From JAWKRB01 sp041389885 (GTDB lineage Bacteria > Myxococcota_A > Polyangia > Polyangiales > Ga0077539), in contig JAWKRB010000012.1 in the NCBI GenBank assembly GCA_041389885.1, forward strand, positions 178,788 to 242,787: 64,000 nt of DNA. The letters run 5' to 3'. How positions within the stretch are numbered: position 1 is the first letter of the stretch; every line of letters starts with the position of its first letter. The notes below the pieces were generated by a model, which saw nothing but the letters and a program-made list of their open reading frames with translations, ran no database searches and had not been told where the DNA came from. This document shows positions 46,845 through 57,100 of the stretch, piece by piece. The translations under genes were made by a program, and so were the position numbers.

Positions 46845-48524
46845 CTACTCGCAGCGAACCGGGCGCGCCGACGGCAGCGCCGCGCGAGGTCGTTCGCGAT
46901 CGAACCATCGCGGATCGCTCCCCCGCAGCGTCGGCCCCATCCCCCGCAGCGCCTCGGCCACGGCGTCGCGCAGGAGCGGCCCGCGCAGCACCTCCTCGTC
47001 GCTGAGCACGGTGACCACATGGCTCCGAAAGCTCCCGCCCGCGAGGTAGTCGTTGGTCGCGACGGAGAGCTCCTCGTCGGGGCCCACCGGGCGCCCGTCC
47101 TCGCGGGTGAGCGTCGCGACGGGATGCCCGCCCTCGCAGCGCACCGCCGCGCGAACCCCCGACATCGCGAGCGCGCCGCTGTCGCCCGCCGCGTTGCGCG
47201 CGATCACCGCCGCGAGCTCCCTGCCCCGCATCCGCACCGTAACGAGGCGGTTGTCAAAGGGTAGCGCATTGTAAAGCGATCCATAGAGCAGCGGACCCGC
47301 CGGGAGGTCGACGCGCACGCCGCCGTGGTTCATCAGCGCGACGTCGGCGCCGGGCGTGGCCGCGCGCATCACGTCGGCGAGGAGGTTCGGCAGGGGGCTC
47401 TCGCGGTCGTAGGTCGTGTCGAGCGCACCCTCCAGCGTCACCCCCACCGGGCGCGCGCGCACCGCCTCGGCGCGAGCCACCGCCGGCGCGATCGCGCGGG
47501 CCACGGCCTCGTCGGGGGTTACCGCGACGCCCTCGTAGGGGGCAGGCGCGCAGCGCGCGGCGTCGGGCTCTCCGCGCTGCCCCTCGCACACCGAGCGCGG
47601 CGGCAGCACCCGCACCGCCTGCACGCGCCCCGCGACGCGGTCGATGGTGAGCTCGGCGCGGCCGAAGGAGACGCCGTTCGCGTACGACTGAATCACGGGC
47701 ACGCCGTTCACCACGTGGGCCATGCCCCGGTGCGTGTGCCCGCCGATGACCAGGTCGACGGCGCCCGCGGGGAGCGCGCGGGCGAGGTCCATCACCTCTT
47801 CGCGGTCTTCGCAGGACGAGAGGTCGTGAGGATCATTGAAGCGACGGCACGCGCCTCCTGCGTGGGCGGCGACCACCACCGCGACGGCGCCCTGCGCTCG
47901 CAGCGCGGCGGCCTCACGGGCGATGGACTCGGCCAGGGGACGCATCTCGAGCCCGCGAAAGTTCGCCGCGAGGGTGGTGGCGCCGGTGTGAATCGTCGAC
48001 ACCCCGACGATCCCCACGCGCACGCCGCCCGCCTCGACGATCGTCGAGGCGCGCACGTTCTCCCACGCCGGCGGCCGCTCGCCCTCGACGAGGTTCGCGG
48101 CGAGAAAGGGAAAGCGCGCCTCACGCGCCCTCGCCCGCAGCGCCCCGCGTGGGTCTTCGCCCGCCCGCGACGCGAAGGTGGCCTCGCCCTCAGGGCCGTA
48201 GTCGAACTCGTGGTTGCCGATGGCCGCGGCGTGGTACCCGAGGGCGTTGTACGCGGCGATGACGGTGGCGCCCTCGTCGAGGTTCGACGCGATGGTGCCC
48301 TGAAACATGTCGCCCGCGTCGACGAGGAGCACGGCGCCGTGACGCGCGGCGCGCAGCGCCCTGATGTGCCCGCCCAGCCAGGGGAGCATCTCGACGCGGC
48401 CGTGCAGGTCGCTCGTGCCCACCACGCTGAGGGTCAGCACCCTCGGCGGCGCGGGGCGGGACGGGACCGTGGCGCACCCCGTGGCGAGGGCGAGGAGCAG
48501 ACCCAGGGCTCTGGCGGGCTTCAT
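46845..48524 (-). CDS. 5'-nucleotidase / 2',3'-cyclic phosphodiesterase family lipoprotein
   Basis: A 559-residue UshA-like protein. The lipobox is LLLALATGC. The metallophosphatase domain has TSDLHGRVE, LVDAGDMFQGT, AIGNHEFDYG, VVVAAHAGG and VIGGHTHRG. A C-terminal 5'-nucleotidase domain follows with VALMNHGGVRVDLPAG and LYNALPFDNRLVTV. Such enzymes hydrolyse nucleotides outside the cytoplasm to salvage phosphate and nucleosides. The ATG overlaps the stop of the upstream gene (ATGA), so the two are co-translated. Confidence 0.93.
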   Translation of the reverse strand: MKPARALGLLLALATGCATVPSRPAPPRVLTLSVVGTSDLHGRVEMLPWLGGHIRALRAARHGAVLLVDAGDMFQGTIASNLDEGATVIAAYNALGYHAAAIGNHEFDYGPEGEATFASRAGEDPRGALRARAREARFPFLAANLVEGERPPAWENVRASTIVEAGGVRVGIVGVSTIHTGATTLAANFRGLEMRPLAESIAREAAALRAQGAVAVVVAAHAGGACRRFNDPHDLSSCEDREEVMDLARALPAGAVDLVIGGHTHRGMAHVVNGVPVIQSYANGVSFGRAELTIDRVAGRVQAVRVLPPRSVCEGQRGEPDAARCAPAPYEGVAVTPDEAVARAIAPAVARAEAVRARPVGVTLEGALDTTYDRESPLPNLLADVMRAATPGADVALMNHGGVRVDLPAGPLLYGSLYNALPFDNRLVTVRMRGRELAAVIARNAAGDSGALAMSGVRAAVRCEGGHPVATLTREDGRPVGPDEELSVATNDYLAGGSFRSHVVTVLSDEEVLRGPLLRDAVAEALRGMGPTLRGSDPRWFDRERPRAALPSARPVRCE

Positions 48525-49135
48525 CGCGCGGGATATTGCAGAAAATCAAAGCGAAAGCCCGCCGGGTTCGGCGTGCCCTGGGGGAGCATCAGGTCGGCGA
48601 GGCGCTCGGCCTCGACCACGGCCTCGTAGCGCACGGTGGCGTCGGCGCTGATGACCTTCACCCGCACGCGGGTCGTGCCCTCGGCGACGACGTAGCCCTG
48701 CGCCCGCCGCGAGTCTTCGGCGCGGGGGTCGAGGTTCTGGGGGTCGGTGCCGCTGACGTTCCCGCGGCCCACGGCCTCGATGACCACGCGCTGCACCGGG
48801 CAGGGGTTGCGGTTGTCGATGGTGTTGCGCTCCTGGCACGAGGGCAGGAGCGACCAGAGGCGACGCCCGCTCCCGAGGCCGCCGACGCCGAAGCTGGTGT
48901 CGTTCGGGGGCGCTTGAAAGAGGTAGACCCGCATCATGCGGAGCATCCCGTTGACGCGGGCGACGTCGACGGAGATGACCTCGTTGGGGTCGAAGGTCGA
49001 GTTCGGCGGGAGCTGAGGCTGCACCGGCGGAGGCGGAGGTTGCGGTCGGCGCCGGCGACGCTGCGCGACCGCCTCGACGCTCGCGCAGAGGATCATCGCC
49101 GTGAGGGTGGCTCGGAGGCTTCGTCGTGGGGTCAT
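48521..49135 (-). CDS. Exported protein with RRRRR/Pro linker, unknown
   Basis: A 204-residue protein: signal peptide (TAMILCASVEAVAQ), a basic Arg run, a Pro-rich linker and a domain of about 150 residues. The domain contains VISVDVARVNGMLRMMRVYL, GSGRRLWSLLPSC and VVAEGTTRVRVKVISADATV. No family recognised. It is translationally coupled to the 5'-nucleotidase and divergent from the ECF sigma gene. Confidence 0.65.
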   Translation of the reverse strand: MTPRRSLRATLTAMILCASVEAVAQRRRRRPQPPPPPVQPQLPPNSTFDPNEVISVDVARVNGMLRMMRVYLFQAPPNDTSFGVGGLGSGRRLWSLLPSCQERNTIDNRNPCPVQRVVIEAVGRGNVSGTDPQNLDPRAEDSRRAQGYVVAEGTTRVRVKVISADATVRYEAVVEAERLADLMLPQGTPNPAGFRFDFLQYPAR

Positions 49136-49310
49136 GGTGCAGCCTTGTACGCAAGGACCCCCGCCGTCGATTCGATGAGGGCCGCTGGGGGTCAATGTAC
49201 CCCTCCCGGCGCTCGCGGGGAACCTCTCGACGGGCGGCGCTGTCTCGGCGTATGTGCGTGTTCGTGGCCATGAAGCGGCGCTGGAGCTCGACCCGACGGG
49301 GGACTGGCGC

Positions 49311-49913
49311 GTGAGCCTGGACCACGACGCCGAGCGCGCCCTCGTCGAACGGCTGAAGCGCAGGGACGAAGCCGCCTTCAACCTCTTCGTGCGGACCTAC
49401 CAGCAGAAGGTCTTCACCCTGGTGCTCCGGATGCTGGGCAACCGCGCCGAGGCCGAGGAGATGTGCCAGGAGGTCTTCGTGACCGTCTTTCGGTCCATCG
49501 ACACCTTTCGCGGAGACGCGCGGCTGGGCACCTGGCTCTACCGCGTGGCGGTGAACCACTCGAAGAACCGGATCAAGTACCTCGACCGCCGCGCCCGCAA
49601 GGGCCAAGACGGCTTCGACGACGGCTCCGAGCGGGTGATCTCCGACGGAGGTCCCTTCGTGGGCAGGGTCGACCGACCCGACGAGTCGGCAGAGGGGACG
49701 GAGATGGAGCGGGCGGTGCGTCGGTCCCTGGCGTCCATCGACCCGGAGCACCGCGAGGTGGTGGTGCTGCGCGACATCGAGGGGCTCTCGTACGAGGAGA
49801 TCATGCAGATCACCGGCTTGATCGAGGGCACCGTGAAGAGCAGGTTGCACCGCGCGCGCGCCGCGCTGCGCGAGGCCATCGAGCGAGAGCTCGGGGCGAA
49901 GGTCCCCACGTGA
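49311..49913 (+). CDS. ECF-type RNA polymerase sigma factor (RpoE-like)
   Basis: A 200-residue sigma factor. Region 2 is FNLFVRTYQQKVFTLVLRML through AEEMCQEVFVTVFRSIDTF and GTWLYRVAVNHSKN. Region 4 is REVVVLRDIEGLSYEEIMQI and EGTVKSRLHRARAALREAI. The GTG at 49311 was chosen because the family region starts just after it; a GTG at 49254 would add 19 non-conserved residues. The next gene begins two bases after the stop and encodes its probable anti-sigma factor. Confidence 0.92.
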   Translation: MSLDHDAERALVERLKRRDEAAFNLFVRTYQQKVFTLVLRMLGNRAEAEEMCQEVFVTVFRSIDTFRGDARLGTWLYRVAVNHSKNRIKYLDRRARKGQDGFDDGSERVISDGGPFVGRVDRPDESAEGTEMERAVRRSLASIDPEHREVVVLRDIEGLSYEEIMQITGLIEGTVKSRLHRARAALREAIERELGAKVPT

Positions 49914-49914
49914 C

Positions 49915-50304
49915 ATGGCGATGACTCACGACGAGATCCGCGACCTCTTCTCGGCCTACCACGACCGGGAGCTCCCTCAGGACCAGCACGACGCCGTGCG
50001 CGACGCCCTCGCCGCGAGCCCTGAATTGTCCAGGGAATACAGTAACTTCACGGCGGTCCTGGACGGGCTGTCGGGGCTGGGCGCGGCGTCGCCTCCTCCC
50101 GCCGAGCTCCCTCCTCCTGACCTCTTGCACGGCGTGCAGCGCAAGCTCCACACCCGCAGCGGCGGGCGCTTCTACGCCGACCGCTGGTCCCGCGCGGCGG
50201 GGGTGTTCCCGCTGGAGTTCCTCGCGGCGCTGGTGCTCATCGCGCTGGTGCTCGCGTACTTCGCGATGACCTCCATCTCGGTCTCGCCCGTCCCTCCGCG
50301 CTGA
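49915..50304 (+). CDS. Probable anti-sigma factor (cysteine-less zf-HC2-like)
   Basis: A 129-residue protein with an N-terminal helical domain like zf-HC2 anti-sigma factors (IRDLFSAYHDRELPQDQHDA) and a single transmembrane helix near the C-terminus (FPLEFLAALVLIALVLAYFA). The usual HxxxCxxC zinc ligands are absent, so the domain would fold without zinc. Position directly after the ECF gene supports the role: the cytoplasmic domain holds the sigma factor at the membrane. Confidence 0.75.
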   Translation: MAMTHDEIRDLFSAYHDRELPQDQHDAVRDALAASPELSREYSNFTAVLDGLSGLGAASPPPAELPPPDLLHGVQRKLHTRSGGRFYADRWSRAAGVFPLEFLAALVLIALVLAYFAMTSISVSPVPPR

Positions 50305-50305
50305 C

Positions 50306-51403
50306 TCACACCACCAGCCGCACGGTCTCGCTCACCTCGGCCGACTCTCCCCCGCTGTCTCCCCGCTCCGCCGCGCGCAGCAGCCACCAGATGTGCTTGC
50401 CCAGCACGTCCGCGTCGGTCCACGCGAACTGCTCGCCGCCGAAGCGCCTCGCCTGCGCGGTCTGCTTCGCGAGCACCCTCGCGTCCTGCTGAAAGATCCG
50501 CAGCGCCAGGGGCGGGAGCACCGCGCGCACCAGCAGCGAGGGCACCCGCAATCGAAAGCTCACCGTCGCGTAGAGCCGGGTGACAAAGTCTGAGACCGGC
50601 GTGAGCGCCGTGGCGATGAGGATGTGGTTCTCGTCTCCGAGGCGGTACTCCACCTCGGCGATGCAGGGCGCGATGAAGCGGTCCCAGTGCTGCACCGTGC
50701 CCCCGGTGGGTGAGAGGATTCGCCCCACGATGCCCGGCGGGCGAGGCTCTCCGAGGTACTCCGCCTCGACGCGGTCGCCGCTGCGCCTCACCCGCACCTC
50801 GAGGGTGATCCCCCGGCTCTCGGAGCGGAACAATCCCTTGTGCAGAAAGGCCGTGTGCGGCACGTCGAGGGCGTTCTCCGCCGCGGCGTGGAGCGTGCCC
50901 TGCGCCTCGACCGCCTGTCGCACGGTGGTGTACGCGGGGTCGCTCGCGAGGGCGAAGCGGTAGGGCTCCTCGGCGGGTTCCGCGTCGGGCGAGGGCATCA
51001 CCCACACGTACCCGTCGAGCTCCCTCACGGGGAAGGCCACGGCGTTGCGCGCCTTCGCGCTCGACTCGCCCACGAGGCACGGGACGTGGCGGCACACCCC
51101 GCCGCCGTCGAAGCGCCAGCCGTGGTACGGACACTCGAGCTCGCCCCCGGTGACGCGCCCGTCCGAGAGGGCGACGTTGCGGTGCGGGCAGCGGTCGAGG
51201 AGCGCGCGGGCCTCCCCCGAGGCGTCGCGAAACAACACGATGGGCAGGTCGAAGACCGTGCGCGACAAGGGCTTCGCGCGCAGCTCGGACGAGGCCGCGA
51301 GCACGTACCACCGCGCGAGGGGCCGGGCGACGGAGAACCTGCCCTTCGCGTAGCGGCGGATGGGGATGAGCTCGGCGCCCTCGTCGGAGTCTTGCGCGGA
51401 CAT
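50306..51403 (-). CDS. Rieske [2Fe-2S] non-haem iron oxygenase
   Basis: A 365-residue protein. The Rieske cluster motifs are CPHRNVAL and CPYHGWRFDG. The mononuclear iron site appears as AENALDVPHTAFLHKG (Asp/His/His). The catalytic domain has a START-like pattern and a hydrophobic segment LLVRAVLPPLALRIFQQD. It resembles oxygenases of the pheophorbide a/VanA group that act on ring or lipid substrates. No ferredoxin or reductase gene is adjacent. It is convergent with the anti-sigma gene and divergent from the PLP-dependent enzyme gene, with start codons one base apart. Confidence 0.88.
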   Translation of the reverse strand: MSAQDSDEGAELIPIRRYAKGRFSVARPLARWYVLAASSELRAKPLSRTVFDLPIVLFRDASGEARALLDRCPHRNVALSDGRVTGGELECPYHGWRFDGGGVCRHVPCLVGESSAKARNAVAFPVRELDGYVWVMPSPDAEPAEEPYRFALASDPAYTTVRQAVEAQGTLHAAAENALDVPHTAFLHKGLFRSESRGITLEVRVRRSGDRVEAEYLGEPRPPGIVGRILSPTGGTVQHWDRFIAPCIAEVEYRLGDENHILIATALTPVSDFVTRLYATVSFRLRVPSLLVRAVLPPLALRIFQQDARVLAKQTAQARRFGGEQFAWTDADVLGKHIWWLLRAAERGDSGGESAEVSETVRLVV

Positions 51404-51404
51404 C

Positions 51405-52531
51405 GTGCGGGTGTTCTACCCCGCGTTCGTGCCCACCGTCCCCCCGTCGAGCTGGCGCCCCGCCCATCGAGAGAGCCCGAGGATCTTCGCGCGCTTCCCC
51501 TCCCTGCGCGAGCGCCTGCCCTTTCTCGCGCTGGCGCACGTGCCCACCCCCGTCACCCGCCTCGACGCCCTGGGCGCGTACCTGGGCCGCGACGACCTCT
51601 GGATGAAGCGCGACGACCAGATCTCCCCGCGCTACGGGGGCAACAAGGTGCGCCGCTACGAGTTCGTGCTGCCGACGCCATCGCCCGCGGCGCCCCCGAG
51701 ATCGTCACCGCCGGCGGACTCGCCTCGACGCAGGTGATGGCCACGTCGCTCTTCTGCGAGGCCCTCAAGATCCCGCTCACCGCGGTGCTCTTCGACCAGG
51801 CCCTCACCCGCTTCGCCCAGCGCGCGCTGCTCACCAACGCGACGGCGGGCACGCGGCTCATCGCGGGGGGCGGCTACGTGCGCACCGCGCTGCGGGTGAT
51901 CGCGACCCTGGCGCGCCGTCGCGGCGCGTATTTCATCACGCCCGGCGCGTCGCACGCCCTGGCGAACGTGGGCTACGTCGACGCGATGCTCGAGCTCGCC
52001 GCGCAGGTCGACGAGGGGCTGCTCCCGCGCCCCGACGCGATCGTGGTCCCCACGGGCAGCGCGGGCACCCTCGCGGCGATGGCCGTGGGCGCGGCGCACC
52101 TGGGGTGGAGCACGGAGGTCATCGGCGCGCGCATCGCGACGCGTCTGGTGACCAACGACGCGACGGTGCGCGGACGCATCCGGGCGACGGCGGGGTTCAT
52201 CACCCGGCGAGCGCCTGAGTTCGCGATGGTCACCGAGCCCCGGTGGTCGCTCGACCACGGGGTCATCGGCGGCGGCTACGGAGAGCCCACCGACGAGGCC
52301 GTCGCGAACATTCCGCGGGTGCGCGAGGTGATCGGGGTCGACGGCGAGGTGACGTACAGCGCGAAGGCCCTCGCCGCGCTGCGCCGGGTCGCGCAGGACC
52401 CGAAATGGAAGGGAAAGACCGTGCTCTGGTGGCAGACCCTCTCGTCGGCCCCGCCGCGAGAGGACCCCGCGAGCGCCGAGCGGCTGCCCCCGCGGCTACG
52501 CGCGCTGCTCGACGAGCCGACGCGCTGCTGA
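51405..52531 (+). pseudogene. PLP-dependent deaminase (ACC deaminase / D-cysteine desulfhydrase family), frameshifted
   Basis: Two frames joined near 51665 give about 375 residues of a fold-type II PLP enzyme. Before the break: HVPTPVTRLDALGAYLGRDD, LWMKRDDQISPRYGGNKVRR with the PLP Lys in GGNK. After it: IVTAGGLASTQVMATSLF, SHALANVGYVDAMLEL, VPTGSAGTLAAMAVGAAHLG and a C-terminal KTVLWWQTLSS. The layout matches 1-aminocyclopropane-1-carboxylate deaminase / D-cysteine desulfhydrase proteins. The usual GGxxSNH motif reads GGLASTQ here, so the substrate may differ. The start codon is a GTG. Confidence 0.75.
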
Positions 52532-52553
52532 GGGGGGTTCGAGGGCGCGACGC

Positions 52554-53087
52554 TCAGGACGCGCCGAAGACCTCGACGAGCGTCGTGGCCTTGGCGGCGC
52601 GCGCGATCCAGGTCTCAAGGATCGCGGTGTCGGTGCAGGCGGTGATGCGGGCCTCCGCCGCGGCGTCCACGGCGATTCCGCGATGTTCGAGAAAGCGCAG
52701 CAGCGCGCGGGCCTCACCTCGGGCCTCACCTCGGGCTTCACCTCGGGCTTCACCTCGGGCTTCACCGCGGGCCTCCAATCGCTGGATGAGCTCCTGGAGC
52801 CAGGGCTCCAACTTGGGCATCTTCTCGAGAGAGATCATGGCGGGGAGCGCCTCCTTGAGCGTGTCCGAGAGCACGGCGAGGATGCTCTGTCTGAGAGCGT
52901 CCTTCAACGCCGGGTCGCTGAGCTCGTCGGTGCGTCGAAGCGCCGCGAGCGCGATCTCGATCGCCGCCGGGCCGTGCCGCGTCTGCATCGCCCACGCGGC
53001 ATAGAAGGCCATTTCGGGTGCCGGAGCCTTCAAGAGCGCGAGGGCCTCGGGCTCACCCAGGAGCATCACCGTCGGCGCGAAGGACAT
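52554..53087 (-). CDS. Rpn-like C-terminal protein with GEAR repeats (probably truncated)
   Basis: A 177-residue protein corresponding to the C-terminal half of Rpn/YhgA-like proteins: a helical region ending LQELIQRLEAR, five GEAR four-residue repeats (12-bp DNA repeat at 52709-52768), then the typical tail FLEHRGIAV...ITACTDTAILETWI. The N-terminal nuclease-like domain seen in relatives, including the 292-residue protein at 3492-4370, is missing. The frame upstream of the ATG is not family-like, so this may be a 5'-truncated remnant or a stand-alone regulatory piece. Confidence 0.65.
   Translation of the reverse strand: MSFAPTVMLLGEPEALALLKAPAPEMAFYAAWAMQTRHGPAAIEIALAALRRTDELSDPALKDALRQSILAVLSDTLKEALPAMISLEKMPKLEPWLQELIQRLEARGEARGEARGEARGEARGEARALLRFLEHRGIAVDAAAEARITACTDTAILETWIARAAKATTLVEVFGAS
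52709..52768 (-). repeat. 12-bp tandem repeat, five copies
   Basis: Units of gggcyTcaccTc on the plus strand encode GEAR in the Rpn-like protein. Same unit length as the MQQG repeat of its relative at 3671-3706 but an unrelated sequence. Confidence 0.9.
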
Positions 53088-53156
53088 CTGGGATCCCAAC
53101 ACTCCCTCGACGCACCACCCCCCGCGCGCCCAGGTGGCGACGCTCACGGCGGGGGG

Positions 53157-53179
53157 TGCTTGGATTCTCGGAACCCAAA
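53157..53179. promoter_or_regulatory. Palindrome TTGGATTC-TCG-GAACCCAA between divergent genes
   Basis: An inverted repeat with eight-base arms, one mismatch and three-base spacing lies between the Rpn-like gene (minus) and the DUF2135 gene (plus). It fits a dimeric repressor operator controlling one or both. No protein can be assigned. Confidence 0.35.
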
Positions 53180-53204
53180 CCACCTTGGCGGTGTCACGTC
53201 CACC

Positions 53205-54107
53205 ATGCGCCCGCTCCCGCTCCTCGCGCTCGTGCTCGTGACCCCGCAGCTCATCGCGCAGACCGTGCCCGCGCCCACCGCGCGCATCACCCTGCCCGGC
53301 GCCGGCCTCGTCGACGCGGAGCTCGTGGTGCCCTTCGAGGCGACGGTGACCCCCGCCACGATCCAGACCGCGATGCTCACGGTGAACGGCGCGAGCTACG
53401 AGGTGCCCGTATCCGGCGGGCGCGTGCGGCAGCAGGTCATCGGCGTGCCCGGCAACAACCGCGTCGCCCTCACCGTCGCGGAGAACGGCCGCACCGCGGT
53501 CGACTCGACCACGTTTCATCTTCGCGGAGAGCGCGCGGAATTGATGGTCCTCCTCGCGTGGCCCAGCGAGGGCGAGATCATCGACCTCTGGGTGCGCGAG
53601 CCCGACGGGCAGACCTGCAAATGGGACCACCGCCGCACCACGAGCGGCGGACGTCTCCTCGATTTCAGCGCCAACGCCATCGGCTTCGGCTCGCAGGCCT
53701 ACGTCTCTCCGCAGGTGCACGCGGGGCGGTATCGGGTGAAGGTCCACTACTGGTCCGCGCGGGGTCGCGGCGACGAGCGCGGCGCGTGGACCTGGCGCGA
53801 GGCCATTCACGCCCTCGACGACGTCGAGTCGCGGCTCGTCGGTGCCGTGGGAGACGCCCGCCGCGCGCTCGTCGAGCAGCGCGGCGTGCTCGAAGCGCGC
53901 CTCGACCGCTGGGCCTCGCCCGGCGCGCCGCAGACGCGGGTGCGGGCCGAGGTCGTGCTCTTTCCCAACACCACGGCCGAGCGGCGGTGGCGCTTCGAGC
54001 GCGACGTCGAGCGCACCGGGCAGCTCCTCACCCTCGGCGACGTGGTGATTGAAGACACGCTCATCGCGCGGGGCCGCAGGGCGATCGAGTCGGAGTCGGC
54101 GCGATGA
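53205..54107 (+). CDS. DUF2135 (YfaP-like) exported protein
   Basis: A 300-residue protein with signal peptide LLALVLVTPQLIAQ, an immunoglobulin-like beta domain (about 25-110) and a DUF2135 domain. The DUF2135 motifs are LAWPSEGEIIDLWVREPDG, CKWDHRRTTSGG, and a PQVHAGRYRVKVHYWS strand. DUF2135 proteins are often encoded with alpha-2-macroglobulin homologues, and here the stop overlaps the start of such a gene (ATGA). The two proteins probably act together in the cell envelope. Confidence 0.85.
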   Translation: MRPLPLLALVLVTPQLIAQTVPAPTARITLPGAGLVDAELVVPFEATVTPATIQTAMLTVNGASYEVPVSGGRVRQQVIGVPGNNRVALTVAENGRTAVDSTTFHLRGERAELMVLLAWPSEGEIIDLWVREPDGQTCKWDHRRTTSGGRLLDFSANAIGFGSQAYVSPQVHAGRYRVKVHYWSARGRGDERGAWTWREAIHALDDVESRLVGAVGDARRALVEQRGVLEARLDRWASPGAPQTRVRAEVVLFPNTTAERRWRFERDVERTGQLLTLGDVVIEDTLIARGRRAIESESAR

Positions 54108-57100
54108 GGGCCCGCGCAGCCGTCGTCGTCACCCTCCTCGCGGTCACCGCCGCCCGCGCCGACGAGCACGGCGACGCGGTGTTCGTGCCGTCGCCCTCGC
54201 GCCCCTTTCTCCTCCTCGACGCCCGCCGCCGCTACCGCCCGCAGGACCACGCCCACGCGTACCTCCAGCGCCGCGGCGGCGGCGCGGTCTCGCTCTCGCT
54301 CTTTCGCGTGCGCGACGCCCGGGCCTTCGTCGACGCGAGCGTCTCGCTCCAGGGCGTGAGCACCGCCGCGGGGCCCTGGGGCGAGGAGTGCGAGTCGCTC
54401 CTTCGCGCGCACAGCCCCTTGCCGCGCAGGGGTTCACGGCTCTCGCTGGTGATGCTCCGGCACGTCCCGACGGTCCTGCAGGCGGCGCCGCGCCGGGCGG
54501 TGGGCGACGAGAGCGCGGCCTACGACAGCAACGAGGACGACGAGGGCATGGTCGAGACCTGGGGCGTCTCGGCCCGGGGCTGGGGCGTCGCCGACGCCGA
54601 CCTGGGACCCCTGCCCGCGGGCACCTACCTGCTCCGCGCCCAGGACGGGATGTTCGCCACCAGCGCCCTGCTCTCGGTGGGCGAGACCGTGGTGCTGCTG
54701 CGCCGCGGCGACGCCCGAGACCTCGCGCGGGTCTCCGACAGCGAGGGCCGCGCGCTCGCCGACGTCGAGGTCGAGGCCGTGGCGGGGAGCGAGGTCGTTC
54801 GAGCTCGAACAAACGCCCAGGGCGAGGCGACGCTCCCCCCGAGCGACGCGCCCTCGCGACGGGTCTACGCGACGCGGGCGATGAGCTCGCCTGGGCCGAC
54901 GCCACCCACGCGCGGCTCCCGGCCTGCGACCCGCGGGTCTACCTCGCCACCGGCGCCCACCCACGCCGCCCCGTGGAGCCTGTGCGGTGCGCGGGCACGC
55001 GGGGCTGCGCGCCCCTCGCCGGCGCGCGGGTGCGGGTGTACCTACCGCGAGCACGAGCCCGGCGAGACCGTCACCGCCGACGCCGACGGGAACTTCTCCG
55101 TCACCCTCCCCGCCGCGGCCGAGCTCCACGCCGACACGAGGGGCGCGTGCACCGACGCACGATCCACCTCGACAGCCGCCCCGTCCCCACCGGGAGCCTG
55201 CGCCTCGGGGTCGATCGTCCCTGGGCGGCGGCGGGCGAGCGCGTGACCGTCACCGCGACGCCCTCGACGGGCGCGAACGTGCGCGCGGTGGACTTCTCCT
55301 GGCCCGGCGGTCGCGAGTCACGGCCCGTGTCAGACGGCGCCGTGGCGTCGGTGTCGTTCGTGATGCCCACGACCTCGTCGGCCCTCGAACGATTCACTCA
55401 CTGCAGCCACGGCGCCGGCGCGTCGGAGACCGTCGCCGCGCAGGTGAGCCTGTGGACCGGGCGGCTCCGCGAGGTGCTCTCCTCGACGCGGGCGAGGCGC
55501 GGGGCGCAGAGAACGCCGAGCTCGCCCTCGCGCTCCGGGGCCTGGACCTCGGCGGCGCGCCCTCCCGGACCCGTGCAGCTCGGGGTCTATGGCTCGACGG
55601 CAACCGCCCCCGAGGCGAGGCCCGGATGGACCGGCGAGTTCACCGTCGCGCCCAGCGGCGACGCTCGGTGCGGGTGCGGCTCGCGGGGAGCGGTCCGTGT
55701 GGGTGCGCGCGGCGCGGCGAGGCGCTGGCCGAGACGGTGGTGTGGGAGCGTCCGCGGCCCGCGAGCCTGTCGGGGAGCGGCCCTCGCGCTGCTCCCCCCG
55801 ACCGGGAGCATGTCGCGCCGGGGAGAGCCTCGGCGCGCTGCGCGCCGCCGGGCCGGTGTGGTCACCCTGGAGCAGGGGGGCGTGTGGTCCTCGGCCTTCG
55901 CCACGCCTGGGCGAGACGGGATGGCGTCGCTGCGCTTCGACCCTCCGGCCGGCGCGCGAGGCGTCGCCACGCTCGTCGCCACGAGGGTGCACCTCGGGCG
56001 CGTCGAGACCGCCAGCGCCGTCGCCGAGGTCGCCAGCTCGCAGCGCTTCGCCCTCACCGTCGACACCGACCGCACGACCTACCCCGCGGGAGCCACGGCG
56101 CGGGTGATCGTTCGAGCACGAACGACCTCGGGCGCACCCAGGAGCGCCGTGCTCTCGATGTGGCTCGAAGACGCCGGGTGGTGGTCCCTCGGGGAGGACC
56201 GTCAGCCCTCGGTGGACGCGTATTTTCGCGCGACCGGGCGCCCCGCGAGCGGCGGCGACAGCACGCGCCCGCTGGGCTTCGGCAGCGAAGAGGGCCGCCG
56301 CAGCGACAGCGGGATGTTCTGGAACGGCGAGCGCCTCCCCCGCACCACCTTCCGCCACGCGTGGGGTCACGGCAGCGCCGTGGTGAGCTTCAGGGCGCGC
56401 GGAGACCTCTCCCGCGTCGCCTCGGAGCTGGCCCGCGCCGCGGGGCTCAACGGCGCGTCGATGTGCGCGGCCAGGGTGCGCCCCGCGGGGACCGTCGACC
56501 TCGAAGTCCGTGAGCTCCCCTGGGACCTCGTCGCGGCGCGCCTCGCGGAGCGCACCAACACGTGGGTGCGACGCGACGCCGGGGGCCTACGCTTCGCGTG
56601 CACCGAGCCCGAAGACCGCGGCGACGGCATGGGCGGCATGGGTTCGGGCCGCGGCGCGGGCGGCGTGGGCGTGGGGCGCGGTGGCGTTCGCACGCGCGAC
56701 CGCGAGCAGCTCACGGCGACGCAGTGGTTCCTCCCCGCGCGACGCATCGACGCGACGGGGGAGCTCCGCCTCGAGGTGCCGCTCCCCGCGGCGCCGGGGC
56801 GATGGAGGCTGCACGCCCTGGCCATCGCCGACGACGGCGCGGGCTCCACCGCCGACGCCGACCTCGACACCGTCCAGCAGGTCGCCGCGACGCTCCACGC
56901 GCCCCGCGCCCTCGCCGCGGGCGACGTCGTCGAGGCCGAGGTCCTCGTGCGCCGCAACGACGGCGGGAGCGTGACCCCCACCCTCCGGGCTCGACGCCGA
57001 GGGTGGCGTCGAGGTCGAGGGCGCCGGCGAGCTCCTCGCGTTCGACGCCCAGGGCGTGGCCCAGCGCGTCGTGCGCCTGCGCGGCGCGCGCCCTGGCGAC

